Source: Pseudomonas vanderleydeniana
Lineage (GTDB): Bacteria > Pseudomonadota > Gammaproteobacteria > Pseudomonadales > Pseudomonadaceae
Direction: 5' to 3'
Length of the DNA: 64,000 nucleotides
Assembly (NCBI RefSeq): GCF_014268755.2
Contig: NZ_CP077093.1
Span: 6,384,501 to 6,448,500, forward strand
Part shown: positions 22,074-32,902 of the stretch, piece after piece
Layout: each line of letters starts with the position of its first letter
How positions within the stretch are numbered: the stretch's first letter is position 1
Notes under the pieces: model-generated
Seen by the model: only the letters and a program-made list of their open reading frames with translations
The model's database searches: none
What the model was told of the DNA's origin: nothing
Program-made: the position numbers and the translations under genes

Positions 22074-23825
22074 ATGGCGGCTCTTGCGACCCTCAAGATC
22101 GAAGACTTCTGCTCGGAAGCAGCAAAGCCGGAGTTTATCGAAAGACTGTGCAAGGACTTCGCCCTGACGTTTCCCGATTCGGAACTATCAGAATCCGAAG
22201 TCCGCTCCTGGAGGAACTCCCTCCCTGAACTCGCCAAGTTGCTCCTGCAACAGCAACCGCCACTCCAAGGTCATATCCTGATCGAGTACCCGATGCCGAT
22301 TGGCTCTGAACGTGCCGATTGCATCCTGCTCGGCGAGAGTGAGGCGGGGCTGGAAATCATCGTCATTGAGTTGAAGCAATGGACACAAGGCTCTGTGAAA
22401 TTGCGCGCCAATCACGGCCTGACCTGGCTGGAAGTCGCGGCGTCCGAACCCTACCCAAGCAAACACCCCTGTGAGCAAGTGAATATCTACCGATCGGCGC
22501 TGGAACATGCGCTCAACTTCGGAGACTTCAAGCCCACCATCAACACGCTGGTTTTTCTTCATAACTACCAGGAAAAACCGAAAGAGGAAGTGTTGCGTGC
22601 CAATGAGTTCAGCTCACATGTCAGCAGCTCCCTGCTCCGCTCTCTGAACCATGGGGAACAGGATGCAGCACTGCTGTTATCCCGACTTAAGCGTCCTACA
22701 CAGGCACTTGCGCACCTGACCTCGCCACAGAGAAAGTACTCGGACGCGTTCATCCTGAATTTCAGCGAAAAACTCAATTGCAGTGACCTCTTCAAGGCGA
22801 CTGGCCAGCAAACGCATGCTTTCAAAAGGATTGCGCCACTGGTGCAACAGGTCCAGACGAACACTTGCGTCATCATCCACGGATTGGTCGGCACCGGAAA
22901 AACCGTTCTCGCCATGAAGCTTGTGCAGCACCTCATGAGGCTGGGCAAGAATCCCAAGTACTACGTCAAGTCAGCCGCTATCGGCCAGTGCATAAAAGGC
23001 CTGGACTTCGCGGTAAATGGAAGGGCGGTCACTCCTTATCTCGTCGTCGATGAAGCCCATCGCCTGACAAAAGCAACGGCCGCAGGCTTGATGGACAACA
23101 AGCACCTCATTGTCTTTTTCATCGATGATTCTCAATGGATCAGTCCAGAGGAGAACTGCCGCAGCGGTGATCTCCAGCAAATGGCCAATGCGCGTGGTTA
23201 CCACGTGATAACCCATGTCCTGGACGAGCAGTTGAGATGTCGTGGCGCCAACAGTTATGTGGATTGGGTCTACGACCTAGTGTTCGGAGCAGCAACCCAG
23301 GCGTATTCATCAGTCCCGGAATTCTCAGTGCAGGTGGCTGAATCCCCTCAGGTCATGGAGGACCACCTAAGAGAGCAAGCTCAAGGAAATGCATCAAGCC
23401 GCATCGTGGCGGGTTACTGCTGGCACTGGCAGACGGAGCGCACGCCCGGAGTAGGCACGGACATCCATATTGGGCCATGGCAGGCCCGCTGGAACCAGAA
23501 AATGGCATTCAAGGAGTGGAATCAACTCGTCGGATACCACGAGGAAGTGGGTGCCATTTACACGGTACAAGGGTTTGAGTATGACTATGTGGGAGTCATT
23601 CTTGGGCCGGACATCGTCCTGAGAAGTGGTCGAATCGAAATTGACTCAAGCTGCAATGCGGACAGGAGACTGAGCAATATGCGAACAGATCCTGCCGTAC
23701 GCGAACAAGTCATTCGCAACATCTATTACGTACTTCTCACAAGGGCTCGTCGAGGGGTTGTGCTGTACGCGGTCGATCCGGCGCTGCAGCAGTTTCTGCT
23801 CACGAACGTCAACGGCGCAGGTTAG
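22074..23825 (+). CDS. PD-(D/E)XK nuclease-like/DUF2075 ATPase fusion, copy 2
   Basis: 583 residues, clearly related to the protein at 19859 but strongly diverged. The nuclease-like core is AD82...IIVIE99LK101. Walker A is GLVGTGKT (270-277, same position as in copy 1) and Walker B is LVVDEAHRL (DEAH 326-329). It also has YTVQGFEYDYVGVILGPD and LLTRARRGVVLY. The ATG at 22074 has GGAG 8 nt upstream; two upstream GTG codons are possible but lie in the mazG remnant. Base composition is more AT-rich than the surrounding core genes. It lacks an intact mazG of its own, so it may share the upstream one or work alone. Confidence 0.85.
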   Translation: MAALATLKIEDFCSEAAKPEFIERLCKDFALTFPDSELSESEVRSWRNSLPELAKLLLQQQPPLQGHILIEYPMPIGSERADCILLGESEAGLEIIVIELKQWTQGSVKLRANHGLTWLEVAASEPYPSKHPCEQVNIYRSALEHALNFGDFKPTINTLVFLHNYQEKPKEEVLRANEFSSHVSSSLLRSLNHGEQDAALLLSRLKRPTQALAHLTSPQRKYSDAFILNFSEKLNCSDLFKATGQQTHAFKRIAPLVQQVQTNTCVIIHGLVGTGKTVLAMKLVQHLMRLGKNPKYYVKSAAIGQCIKGLDFAVNGRAVTPYLVVDEAHRLTKATAAGLMDNKHLIVFFIDDSQWISPEENCRSGDLQQMANARGYHVITHVLDEQLRCRGANSYVDWVYDLVFGAATQAYSSVPEFSVQVAESPQVMEDHLREQAQGNASSRIVAGYCWHWQTERTPGVGTDIHIGPWQARWNQKMAFKEWNQLVGYHEEVGAIYTVQGFEYDYVGVILGPDIVLRSGRIEIDSSCNADRRLSNMRTDPAVREQVIRNIYYVLLTRARRGVVLYAVDPALQQFLLTNVNGAG

Positions 23826-23861
23826 AAGTCATTGGCAGACGCCCTATGACAGTTGCGACGA

Positions 23862-23884
23862 AAGCCGCCCCACTGAGGCGGCTT
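23862..23884. terminator. Hairpin between convergent DUF2075 and DUF3077-like genes
   Basis: AAGCCGCC-ccactga-GGCGGCTT, perfect 8-bp stem in the convergent gap. No long T tract follows on either strand, so it is a weak or factor-assisted terminator at best. Confidence 0.55.
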
Positions 23885-23902
23885 CATGCTTACGTTGATA
23901 AA

Positions 23903-24259
23903 TCAAACATCCAACGGCGGCGGCGATCCTTCCAGCAACGCATCCACCACAGCCTTCGCCATCTCCACCGAATGCAACATCCCCCAGAACAACGTCCGCT
24001 CCACCGGGTTCTCATGCAAGCTGATTTCATCCCCATTCAGCTCGGCAACCTCCAGCAATTTCGACACATAGCTCAACGCATCATGAGCCGTAACCCCAGG
24101 CTGGATAGCAAAAATCGAGGGACAAAGCGGATCAGCGCGATTGACGGTTTTGGACAGTGTTAACGTGAGGGTATCAAGCAAACGAGCCGCATCGGGCCGT
24201 GTCGGGCTAACAGGGTCATCGGAACAGGGCGGCGGATCTGGTGTGATTTTCTTAACCAT
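23903..24259 (-). CDS. DUF3077/DUF6124-like small protein
   Basis: 118 residues from the ATG at 24257-24259, which has AGGAG upstream. It begins MVKKITPDPPP. A mostly helical C-terminal half contains FAIQPGVTAHDALSYVSKLLEVAEL and VEMAKAVVDALLEG (in parts). This resembles short proteins of unknown function that are numerous in Pseudomonas genomes (DUF3077, or the similar DUF6124). No function is known to me. It marks the right edge of the ssrA-adjacent block. Confidence 0.65.
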   Translation of the reverse strand: MVKKITPDPPPCSDDPVSPTRPDAARLLDTLTLTLSKTVNRADPLCPSIFAIQPGVTAHDALSYVSKLLEVAELNGDEISLHENPVERTLFWGMLHSVEMAKAVVDALLEGSPPPLDV

Positions 24260-24618
24260 GGCAAATCTCCTGACTGTGATAGGGGATCTCCACGCTCGCT
24301 GCGACACAAGGGTGGCGAACTGTACGCAGGTTCGCAGACCGGTCAGTCAGGAAAAACCGGCAGGCATAAGCCTCCTGCGCACAGCCCACCATAAAGCAGA
24401 CATGAAAAAGCCGCTAACGCGGCGCTGTGCGCCTGACTGATCGCCGGGCTGCGAAACCCGTATCGCTGAATTTGCAGCGACCTCAGGAATGTAGGCACGG
24501 TCATCGGCACACACAACATTCTCCCACGCCTAAATCACGTAGGAAAAGTAAGTTCATTTTGAAAGCTATTTCTACTCATTACGAAGCATCGGCAAGCCAC
24601 CACCGAGAAAGGAGAATC
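24260..24618. other. Intergenic stretch without a supported gene
   Basis: About 360 bp of lower-GC DNA with several small hairpins (for example TCGCTGAATTTGCAGCGA near 24464). Short open frames have no ribosome sites or recognisable products. I see no copy of the ssrA 3' end and no integrase here. Confidence 0.5.
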
Positions 24619-24683
24619 GCTTATGTCGCTGCCAACGACATAAGCCAAAAACGTGTCGCTAAAACCCGGAAATAGCGACACGT
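24619..24683 (-). terminator. Double-hairpin terminator of the qhn/acyl-CoA ligase operon
   Basis: Reading the minus strand, ACGTGTCGCTA/TAGCGACACGT (11-bp stem, 24651-24683) is followed by TTTTT. A second perfect stem GCTTATGTCG/CGACATAAGC (24619-24645) comes directly after. It begins 14 nt beyond the ligase stop. Confidence 0.85.
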
Positions 24684-24696
24684 CATGTTCCTCACA

Positions 24697-26379
<1,683 letters not shown>

Positions 26380-26435
26380 GGTGTCCCCTCGATCTTGTTG
26401 TTGTCTGCCGTCCTGGCGGGGAGGCCTTGCCTGGG

Positions 26436-26457
26436 GGAGCGAGCCCGCTCGCTCCCG
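26436..26457. repeat. Hairpin between qhnB and the acyl-CoA ligase gene
   Basis: GGGAGCGAG/CTCGCTCCC palindrome without a T tract. It may reduce but need not stop read-through from qhnB. Confidence 0.5.
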
Positions 26458-26473
26458 CCGCGTGGTTGAACGT

Positions 26474-27598
26474 TTAGCGCACGAAGACCTGCGTCGTGGT
26501 GATCGCCATGTCGCCGCCGGGCAGCTTGATGTTCTTCAGCTTTTTCAGGCTGTCGGGGTCGTACACGGCGATGTCGTTGAAGGTTCCGGCCAGGTAGAGC
26601 TTGCTGCCCTGGGTGTTGAAGGCCACGCAGTAGTAGGTGTGGTCGAGGTCGGCCGCTTTCAGCAACTTCTGCTTTTTGATGTCGTACTTGGCCAGGCGGT
26701 TGAGCACACCGAACATCTGGTTCGGATCCTTCGGCGAACGTAGACCAGTGAAGTACAGTTCGGTCAAAGGCGCGAAGTCCTGGACCACGCTCTTGCCGGT
26801 TTTCAGGTCAATGCTCAGGTAGCCGTAGATCAGGTCGGCGGTTTCCGGGTCCTGCTTGTCGTCCTTGAACCTGGCGGTGGTGTAGAGCATCGAGAACTGG
26901 TGGTTGGGCGTCTGGTGCGGCCAGAAATACAGCACGTCCGGGGCACTGTAGTGCGGTCGGTTCCAGTTGCGGCCAGCGACCGCCACGCTGTACTTGCCCG
27001 TCTGCACGTCCATCTTGTAGATGTCCGGCCCGGCGACGTACAGGCTGCCGTCATCCGCCGCGCGCATCAGGTAGACCTGGCGCGGCATGGGGAAGCTGCG
27101 CACCGGCCTGGCGTCCAGGCCGTCGGCGATGCGGTACACGTCCAGGCGCGGCGGCTGGACTTCGTAGTGGTCGTTGAGCATCAGGGTCGGGTTGACCGTG
27201 GTGTACAGCTCCTTGCCGTCCGCGCTCACGGCGAAGGAGAACATCGAGCGGGCCTTCTCCCCCGGTTTCTGCGAGAGCTGGGCGTGGAACACCGTGCTGC
27301 AGTCATCAAGGTTGACGCCGTAGAGGTCGGCGTAGTGGTTGTTGAGGATGAACGCCGTCTTGCGGTCCGGTGCCATCATCGCCGTGCCGGGGCCGAAGGC
27401 GTCGGGCAGGCGGCAGCTCTTGTACAGGCGGTCGGTGGCCAGGTCGACCACGTGCAGGTTGTTCGGGTAGTTGGTGGCGATCAGGTATTCGTGACCGGCC
27501 TTCAGGGCCGGCCCGACCGGCTCCGCCGCACAGGCGTGGGCGCCGAGGACGAGCCCGGCGACAGCGGTCGCCAGGGTGGCGATGGCTTGGAGTTTCAT
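26474..27598 (-). CDS. qhnB: Quinohemoprotein amine dehydrogenase, beta subunit
   Basis: Seven-bladed beta-propeller subunit of the periplasmic amine dehydrogenase, holding the catalytic gamma subunit. The 374 residues begin with a Sec signal peptide ([15 protein letters not shown]... cleaved after AHACA). Propeller-type repeats such as [19 protein letters not shown] and [20 protein letters not shown] follow. The ATG at 27596-27598 was chosen because it gives the signal peptide; a longer reading adds 51 residues that overlap qhnC and was rejected. It is fourth in the order qhnA-D-C-B. Confidence 0.93.
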   Translation of the reverse strand: MKLQAIATLATAVAGLVLGAHACAAEPVGPALKAGHEYLIATNYPNNLHVVDLATDRLYKSCRLPDAFGPGTAMMAPDRKTAFILNNHYADLYGVNLDDCSTVFHAQLSQKPGEKARSMFSFAVSADGKELYTTVNPTLMLNDHYEVQPPRLDVYRIADGLDARPVRSFPMPRQVYLMRAADDGSLYVAGPDIYKMDVQTGKYSVAVAGRNWNRPHYSAPDVLYFWPHQTPNHQFSMLYTTARFKDDKQDPETADLIYGYLSIDLKTGKSVVQDFAPLTELYFTGLRSPKDPNQMFGVLNRLAKYDIKKQKLLKAADLDHTYYCVAFNTQGSKLYLAGTFNDIAVYDPDSLKKLKNIKLPGGDMAITTTQVFVR

Positions 27599-27630
27599 CA
27601 GTGGTTCCCTCTTATTGTTCTGCTCGCCGG

Positions 27631-27954
27631 TCATTTGTCTTTCGGGAATACGGTGCCGAGGTTGCGCCAGTCCTGTAGGGAGTCGGTCGCGCTGGCGTTC
27701 CAGTCCTGGTAGGTGCTCATCATGTCCGGCACCTGGGCCGGCCACCAGCAAGGGTCGGAGCAGCCGTAGAGGTCGGCTTCCATCGGCTGGCAGAGCGAGG
27801 CCACGCCACCGAAGGCGTCGACTTCCCAGCCCGGGTCGGTGGTGGCGGTGCAGCCGGCCACGGAGTTCATGGCGACGACGTCTTCGAGGCGATCTTCGGC
27901 GGCTGCCTGTTCGAGCAGTTGGGCCTTCTGGTTGAGCGGCTTGAGGTGTTTCAT
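27631..27954 (-). CDS. qhnC: Quinohemoprotein amine dehydrogenase, gamma subunit (CTQ cofactor peptide)
   Basis: Catalytic subunit carrying cysteine tryptophylquinone. The 107-residue precursor fits a 28-residue leader plus a 79-residue mature chain, the known mature length. All crosslinking residues of the characterised enzyme are present, with mature numbers in brackets: Cys35-Glu44 (7-16), Cys55-Asp61 (27-33), Cys69-Asp77 (41-49) as thioethers, and Cys65-Trp71 (37-43) for CTQ. The leader lacks a Sec signal, as expected for export by QhnF after processing by QhnE. It starts one base after the qhnD stop. Confidence 0.96.
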   Translation of the reverse strand: MKHLKPLNQKAQLLEQAAAEDRLEDVVAMNSVAGCTATTDPGWEVDAFGGVASLCQPMEADLYGCSDPCWWPAQVPDMMSTYQDWNASATDSLQDWRNLGTVFPKDK

Positions 27955-27955
27955 G

Positions 27956-29386
27956 TCAGTGCGCCTTCCGCGGGGAGATGTAGCTGCTGATGAAGGCCGG
28001 GTTGACGGCCATGATGCGGCTGTAGACTTCGATGCCGAAGTCCACCCAGTCGCGCATCAGCTCGCAGTAGTGATAGGTCGGGTGAGCCGGGTCGCCGTAG
28101 CGCGCATAGCTCTCGTGGTAGCAACCGCCGGAACACAGGTTGCGGATGCGGCAGCTGTCGCAGCCGGTGTCGGTGCGGTCCAGACGCTGGGACAGGAAGT
28201 CGTTCAGCTCGGCCTGTTTCACCCCGCTGTGCACGTTGCCGAAGGTCGGCAGGCTGGAGCCGGTGAAGCGGTGGCAGAGGTTCAGTTCGCCCTTGTGGTC
28301 GACCGCCAGCATCTTCAGCCCGGCACCGCACGGCAGCGCCTTCTTGTGGCCCTCGTGGATGTCGGTGATCAGCTGGTGCAGGTTGGAGAAGCCGATGTTG
28401 CGGTGCTCCAGCGCCGCCTCCAGGTAGCGCCGGCCCAGGGCCTTCATGTTGGCGAAGACCTGCACCAGTTCCTCGCCGGTGAGGTTGAAGTCGGCCATGT
28501 CGCCAGACGTGACCGGGGCGAAGCCGACCTCGGCGAAACCCAGTTCGTTGAACAGGTGGTTCCAGATGGTCTCGACATCGGTGATGCCGCGGGTCAGCGT
28601 GACCCGTGCGCCGACCGGCCGGCTGCGGTAGCGCGACAGCAGCAGGTCGACCTTGCGCCGCACCACGTCGTAGGTGCCCTGCCCGCCGACGGTGATGCGG
28701 TTGCGGTCGTGCACGGTCTTCGGCCCGTCGATGCTCACCGACAAGCCGAAGCGGTGGGCATTGAGGTAGTCGACGATCTCTTCGGTGAGCAGCGTGGCGT
28801 TGGTGGTCATGATGAACTCCACCTGCTTGCCGGCCTCGGCGAAGCGCCGCTCGCAGTAGTCGACCATGTGCTCGATCAGCGGCCGGTTGGACAGCGGCTC
28901 GCCGCCGAAGAACACCACGCTGTAGCGCTGCTCGTCGGGCGATTCGCGCAACAGCATTTCCACCGAGGCCTCGGCGGTTTCCGCGCCCATGCGCTTGCCG
29001 GCCGACGGCTTGTCGAGGTCTTCCTTGTAGCAGTAGGTGCAGCTCAGGTTGCAGCCGGTGTTGACGTTGAGCACCACGGTGTTGAGCGCGGTGCGCTCGA
29101 CCTTGCGGATGCCGATTTCCGGCGTCAGCGGCGAGCCGTCGCTGACCACTTCCAGCGCGATCAGCTCACGCAGGGTTTCATTGACTTCCTGGTTGGCGAA
29201 ACGCCCGGCCAGGCGCTGCACCAGGTCTTCGGGGGAACAGCTCTGCTCGCGCAGCACATCGATGATGCCGCCGGTGACGGCATCGGTGGCGAACAGCGAA
29301 CTGCTGGGGATATGGAACAGCACGCGGTCGGCATCCACCCGCACTTCGTGCAGGTTGCGTTCGACCAGATTCAAGATTGCGCCCAT
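27956..29386 (-). CDS. qhnD: Radical SAM maturase QhnD (thioether crosslinks in the gamma subunit)
   Basis: 476 residues. The radical SAM motif C112xxxC116xxC119 ([10 protein letters not shown]) is followed by FFGGEPL and the SPASM domain with auxiliary-cluster cysteines ([33 protein letters not shown]). It installs the three Cys-to-Asp/Glu thioether bonds in QhnC before export. It lies between qhnA and qhnC with a one-base gap to qhnC, so translation is probably coupled. Confidence 0.95.
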   Translation of the reverse strand: MGAILNLVERNLHEVRVDADRVLFHIPSSSLFATDAVTGGIIDVLREQSCSPEDLVQRLAGRFANQEVNETLRELIALEVVSDGSPLTPEIGIRKVERTALNTVVLNVNTGCNLSCTYCYKEDLDKPSAGKRMGAETAEASVEMLLRESPDEQRYSVVFFGGEPLSNRPLIEHMVDYCERRFAEAGKQVEFIMTTNATLLTEEIVDYLNAHRFGLSVSIDGPKTVHDRNRITVGGQGTYDVVRRKVDLLLSRYRSRPVGARVTLTRGITDVETIWNHLFNELGFAEVGFAPVTSGDMADFNLTGEELVQVFANMKALGRRYLEAALEHRNIGFSNLHQLITDIHEGHKKALPCGAGLKMLAVDHKGELNLCHRFTGSSLPTFGNVHSGVKQAELNDFLSQRLDRTDTGCDSCRIRNLCSGGCYHESYARYGDPAHPTYHYCELMRDWVDFGIEVYSRIMAVNPAFISSYISPRKAH

Positions 29387-29459
29387 GGCGACCTCCGGGG
29401 AAACAGCCCAATCGACCTTGCAACCCCGGACGGCACCCGCCGTCCGGAGCGGTGTGCCG

Positions 29460-31028
29460 TCATGGCAACGGTGGGTTGTTCCAGCGCTGTACGGTGACGA
29501 TCAGGTGGCCTTCGCCCTTCTGGCCGCCGTCTTCGAGTTCGGCGATGACCTTCAGGTTGCCGGCGTTGTTGGTCATCATCCGCCGCTGCGGATTCGGCCC
29601 GGCACCGCCCGGCACGAACACGCCGTCCTTGCCCATCACGCCGGCGAACTTGACGTCCTGGTCGTCCTTGGCGCGCTCGTTGAACGGCGCCACCGACCAT
29701 TTCGCCGGCAGGTAGCCGATGCGGTACGGCTGGCCGTCGGCGCCCTTGCCCCAGGCCTCGGCCTCGAAACGGCCCTGGACCTTGGGCGTCGAGCCGCCGT
29801 TCTCGCCGATACGTGCCACGGAGAACTCGGGCACCACTTTCACCTGGGCGATCGCCTGGTACAGCGACAGCTCACCGCCCTTGAGCGCGCCGAGGCTGAC
29901 CGGATGCACGCCCACCGGCGCATCCACGGCCGCCTTGACCCGTACCCGCACCTGCTGCGGCGTGGCCTCCAGCACCTTGAGCACTTCGACGCCGGGGCCG
30001 AAGTCTGGCGTGCCGCCCAGGCCATTACCGACCAGGGTCAGTTCAGCCTCGCTGCCCGCCTTGAGGTAGGCCGGCTGCACGGCCAGCAACTGGCTGCTGC
30101 CGTCCTTCGCGGCGCTGAAGTCCATGCCGCGCTCATCGTGCTCGGCCTCGAACATCCGGCCCTTCATCTGGCCGTCGATGGCGGCGAACACCTGGCGGAT
30201 GTGGGTGTCGCCGATCTTCACGTTGCCGCACCATTCATAGCCGTTGTAGAGGATTGCCGAACCACTGCCGGTGAACGGCGTACCGTCGGCGTACTGGCCC
30301 TTGACCTCGACCTTGAAGGTGTCGCCGGCCTCGGCGGTGACGGTCATCAGGCCGCGCAGGTCGCCCTTGGCCAGCATGTGGCCGCTGAAGCTCCACTGCC
30401 CCGCCAGGGTCTTGGCGGCCGGGCGACTCTTCTGCCAGTCGGTCCAGGCCTGGCTTTCCAGCGGGAAACGCCTGGCCAGGTCCGGCACCATCTGCTTGAG
30501 GGCAATGTCCAGCCAGTCACGGTCGCGCGACTGGGCCTGGTACTCGAGGGAGGGCCACTGCCCGAGGTGGAAGTTGACCAGGTGTTCCCACTCCTTCGCC
30601 GGACGTCGCTGCAGGGCGATACGCGCACCGGAGTGGCAGCGCGAACACATCTGGGTCAGCGGTTCGTCGAAGTGTTCGACCGTATTGAGCCGGCGCTCCA
30701 TGGCGTAGCGCACACCGTCGGTCTCGCTCGGCGCCAGGCCCTGCTTGTCGGCCAGGTATTTGACCAGGGTACGGCGCTCGTCGTCCTCGATCTTCAGACC
30801 GTGCATGGTCTGCATGCGCGCAATGCTCATCAGCCAGCCTTCCGGGGTTTTGCGCTGGTGGCTGATGCGGCTGTAGGAATCTTTGCCCTCGGGAAGGTGG
30901 CAACCCACGCACTTGTTCTGGAGGAGGGTTTCGCCCTCCTCCGCGGCTGGTGCCAGGGTCCACAGCAGCAAGGATGCCGTGGCCAGGACCAGGCTCGCTG
31001 CGCGATGCCGGTGTCGAGTGGTTTTCAA
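29460..31028 (-). CDS. qhnA: Quinohemoprotein amine dehydrogenase, alpha subunit (dihaem cytochrome c)
   Basis: Periplasmic subunit that passes electrons from the CTQ cofactor to external carriers. Two haem c motifs are present: C40VGCH44 and C128SRCH132. Immunoglobulin-like beta domains follow (for example PVGVHPVSLGALKGGELSLYQ in parts). I place the start at a TTG (31026-31028) with GGAGG 8 nt upstream. This yields a 522-residue precursor with a proper signal peptide (hydrophobic core ending APAAEE). The longer frame to 31118 has no signal peptide at its N terminus and was rejected. It is the first gene of the minus-strand operon. Confidence 0.93.
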   Translation of the reverse strand: MKTTRHRHRAASLVLATASLLLWTLAPAAEEGETLLQNKCVGCHLPEGKDSYSRISHQRKTPEGWLMSIARMQTMHGLKIEDDERRTLVKYLADKQGLAPSETDGVRYAMERRLNTVEHFDEPLTQMCSRCHSGARIALQRRPAKEWEHLVNFHLGQWPSLEYQAQSRDRDWLDIALKQMVPDLARRFPLESQAWTDWQKSRPAAKTLAGQWSFSGHMLAKGDLRGLMTVTAEAGDTFKVEVKGQYADGTPFTGSGSAILYNGYEWCGNVKIGDTHIRQVFAAIDGQMKGRMFEAEHDERGMDFSAAKDGSSQLLAVQPAYLKAGSEAELTLVGNGLGGTPDFGPGVEVLKVLEATPQQVRVRVKAAVDAPVGVHPVSLGALKGGELSLYQAIAQVKVVPEFSVARIGENGGSTPKVQGRFEAEAWGKGADGQPYRIGYLPAKWSVAPFNERAKDDQDVKFAGVMGKDGVFVPGGAGPNPQRRMMTNNAGNLKVIAELEDGGQKGEGHLIVTVQRWNNPPLP

Positions 31029-31089
31029 GATCAGACCTCCACAGTTTTTTCTTATGATTGTGCCTGTCGGTGCAGCTGAAACAGCAAAT

Positions 31090-31104
31090 ACATATTGCGT
31101 GCCA
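31090..31104 (-). promoter_or_regulatory. Possible sigma-54 promoter of qhnADCB
   Basis: Minus strand TGGCACG (31098-31104) is a perfect -24 box. After four bases comes ATGT instead of TTGC at -12, so the match is half strong and half weak. The distance to the qhnA TTG is about 60 nt. Confidence 0.4.
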
Positions 31105-31201
31105 CTTCCTGAAAACACTTTCAGCTCAACTACTTAAGTTCTACCAGGCGGTTTTCACCGGGCCCCGCAAAGCCGCTGCGGCGTTTAATTTCGCGACAGG
31201 C

Positions 31202-31270
31202 TGTTCCAACTTGAGACAACCGGCCACACCCGCCACGACGGCTGTCCCAGCCGTGTCTCAAGGCGTCTCA
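31202..31270. promoter_or_regulatory. Cluster of TGTCTCA/TGAGACA half-sites between the divergent operons (candidate activator sites)
   Basis: TGTTCCAACTTGAGACA (31202-31218) is an imperfect palindrome. Direct repeats TGTCCCA (31243), TGTCTCA (31254) and GTCTCA (31265) follow at about 11-bp steps. They lie 85-170 bp from both candidate sigma-54 promoters, the right place for an enhancer-binding protein such as the regulator at 36598. Confidence 0.5.
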
Positions 31271-31354
31271 AAGTGCAACAGCCCGCCGATCTCCCGCTGT
31301 CCATCAAGTTGAAATAAGTGCAGCCATTTCATGCACTTAAACTAACAGCCGGGT

Positions 31355-31370
31355 TTGGCATGGCGGTTGC
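31355..31370 (+). promoter_or_regulatory. Sigma-54 promoter of the aldehyde dehydrogenase gene
   Basis: TTGGCATGGCGGTTGC has GG and GC separated by exactly 10 bases, as required for -24/-12 promoters. It lies 39 nt upstream of the ATG. Confidence 0.75.
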
Positions 31371-31408
31371 GAAAGTCCTTCTCAACTAAAAAGACAGAGG
31401 GACACACC

Positions 31409-32902
31409 ATGCTTGCCGAACTGCCGATACTTCCCCAAACCCGCAACTTCCTGGCCCGTCCGCACAAGATGCTGATCGGCGGCCAGTGGGTCGACGCCAC
31501 CAGCGGCCAGACCCTGAGCTTTCGCAACCCGGCCACCGGCGAAGTGCTCGGTGAGGTGCCATCGGCCGCGGCAGCGGATGTCGACCGCGCCGTGCGTGCC
31601 GCGCGCCTGGCCTTCGACGACTCGCCGTGGAGCCGCATGCGCCCGCGCGAGCGGCAGAACCTGCTGTGGCGCCTGGCCGACCTGATGGAGCGCGACGCCC
31701 GGGAGCTGGCCGAGCTGGAGTGCCTGAACAACGGCAAGAGCGCCGCCGTGGCCCAGGTGATGGACGTGCAGCTGGCGATCGACTTCCTGCGCTACATGGC
31801 CGGCTGGGCGACCAAGATCGAAGGTCACACCGTCGACGCCTCGCTGCCCCTGATGCCCGACGACCAGTTCCACGGTTTCGTCCGTCGCGAGGCGGTGGGC
31901 GTGGTCGGCGCCATCGTCGCCTGGAACTTCCCGCTGCTGCTGGCCTGCTGGAAGCTCGGCCCGGCCCTGGCGACCGGCTGCACGATCGTGCTCAAGCCGG
32001 CCGACGAAACACCGCTGACCGCGCTGAAGCTGGCCGAGCTGGTGATCGAGGCCGGCTACCCGGCCGGCGTGTTCAACCTGGTGACCGGTACCGGGCTGAA
32101 CGCCGGCGTGCCGCTGACCCAGCATCCGGGCGTGGACAAGCTGACCTTCACCGGCTCGACCGAGGTCGGCAAGCAGATCGGCAAGGCGGCCATGGACAAC
32201 ATGACCCGCGTGACCCTGGAACTGGGCGGCAAGTCGCCGACTATCGTCATGCCAGACGCCAACCTGCAGGAAGCCGCCGCCGGCGCCGCCACCGCGATCT
32301 TCTTCAACCAGGGCCAGGTGTGCTGCGCCGGCTCGCGGTTATATGTGCACCGCAAGCACTTCGACCGGGTGGTCGCCGACATCGCCGATATCGCCAACGG
32401 CATGAAGCTGGGCAACGGCCTCGACCCGAGCGTCGCCATGGGCCCGCTGATTTCCGCACGGCAGCAGGAGCGGGTCAGCAACTACATCGAGATCGGCCGT
32501 GACTCCGGGGCCACCATCGCCTGCGGTGGCGAGGCGTTCGGGCCGGGTTATTTCGTCAAGCCGACGGTGCTGGTGGACGTCGACCAGCAACATCGCCTGG
32601 TGCAGGAGGAAATCTTCGGCCCGGTGCTGGTGGCGATGCCGTTCGACGATCTCGACGAAGCCGTGCGCCTGGCCAACGACAACCGCTATGGCCTGGGTGC
32701 GAGCATCTGGTCCAACGACCTGGCGGCGGTGCACCGGATGATCCCGCGGATCAAGTCCGGTTCGGTGTGGGTCAATTGCCACAGCGCACTGGACCCGACC
32801 TTGCCGTTTGGCGGCTACAAGATGTCCGGCGTGGGGCGTGAGATGGGTGCGGCGGCCATCGAGCACTACACCGAGCTGAAGTCGGTGCTGATCAAGCTTT
32901 GA
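31409..32902 (+). CDS. Aldehyde dehydrogenase of the amine-oxidation locus (PeaE/phenylacetaldehyde dehydrogenase-like)
   Basis: Cytoplasmic NAD(P)-dependent enzyme of 497 residues that should oxidise the aldehyde released from the amine. It has the Rossmann stretch FTGSTEVGKQIGKAA, the catalytic glutamate in LELGGKSP and the catalytic cysteine in FNQGQVCCAGSRLYV. The ATG at 31409 with GAGGGAC upstream replaces an earlier TTG that lies inside the sigma-54 promoter. It is divergent from qhnA. Its stop codon directly abuts the stop codon of convergent qhnG. Confidence 0.93.
   Translation: MLAELPILPQTRNFLARPHKMLIGGQWVDATSGQTLSFRNPATGEVLGEVPSAAAADVDRAVRAARLAFDDSPWSRMRPRERQNLLWRLADLMERDARELAELECLNNGKSAAVAQVMDVQLAIDFLRYMAGWATKIEGHTVDASLPLMPDDQFHGFVRREAVGVVGAIVAWNFPLLLACWKLGPALATGCTIVLKPADETPLTALKLAELVIEAGYPAGVFNLVTGTGLNAGVPLTQHPGVDKLTFTGSTEVGKQIGKAAMDNMTRVTLELGGKSPTIVMPDANLQEAAAGAATAIFFNQGQVCCAGSRLYVHRKHFDRVVADIADIANGMKLGNGLDPSVAMGPLISARQQERVSNYIEIGRDSGATIACGGEAFGPGYFVKPTVLVDVDQQHRLVQEEIFGPVLVAMPFDDLDEAVRLANDNRYGLGASIWSNDLAAVHRMIPRIKSGSVWVNCHSALDPTLPFGGYKMSGVGREMGAAAIEHYTELKSVLIKL

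Noticed and set aside
18990..24260. Integrative element inserted at the ssrA 3' end
   Set aside because: No integrase and no second copy of the ssrA 3' end found; the block may have been acquired this way but the hallmarks are missing.
24427..24675. 82-codon frame between the DUF3077-like gene and the acyl-CoA ligase
   Set aside because: It runs through both terminator hairpins, has no ribosome site and no familiar sequence.
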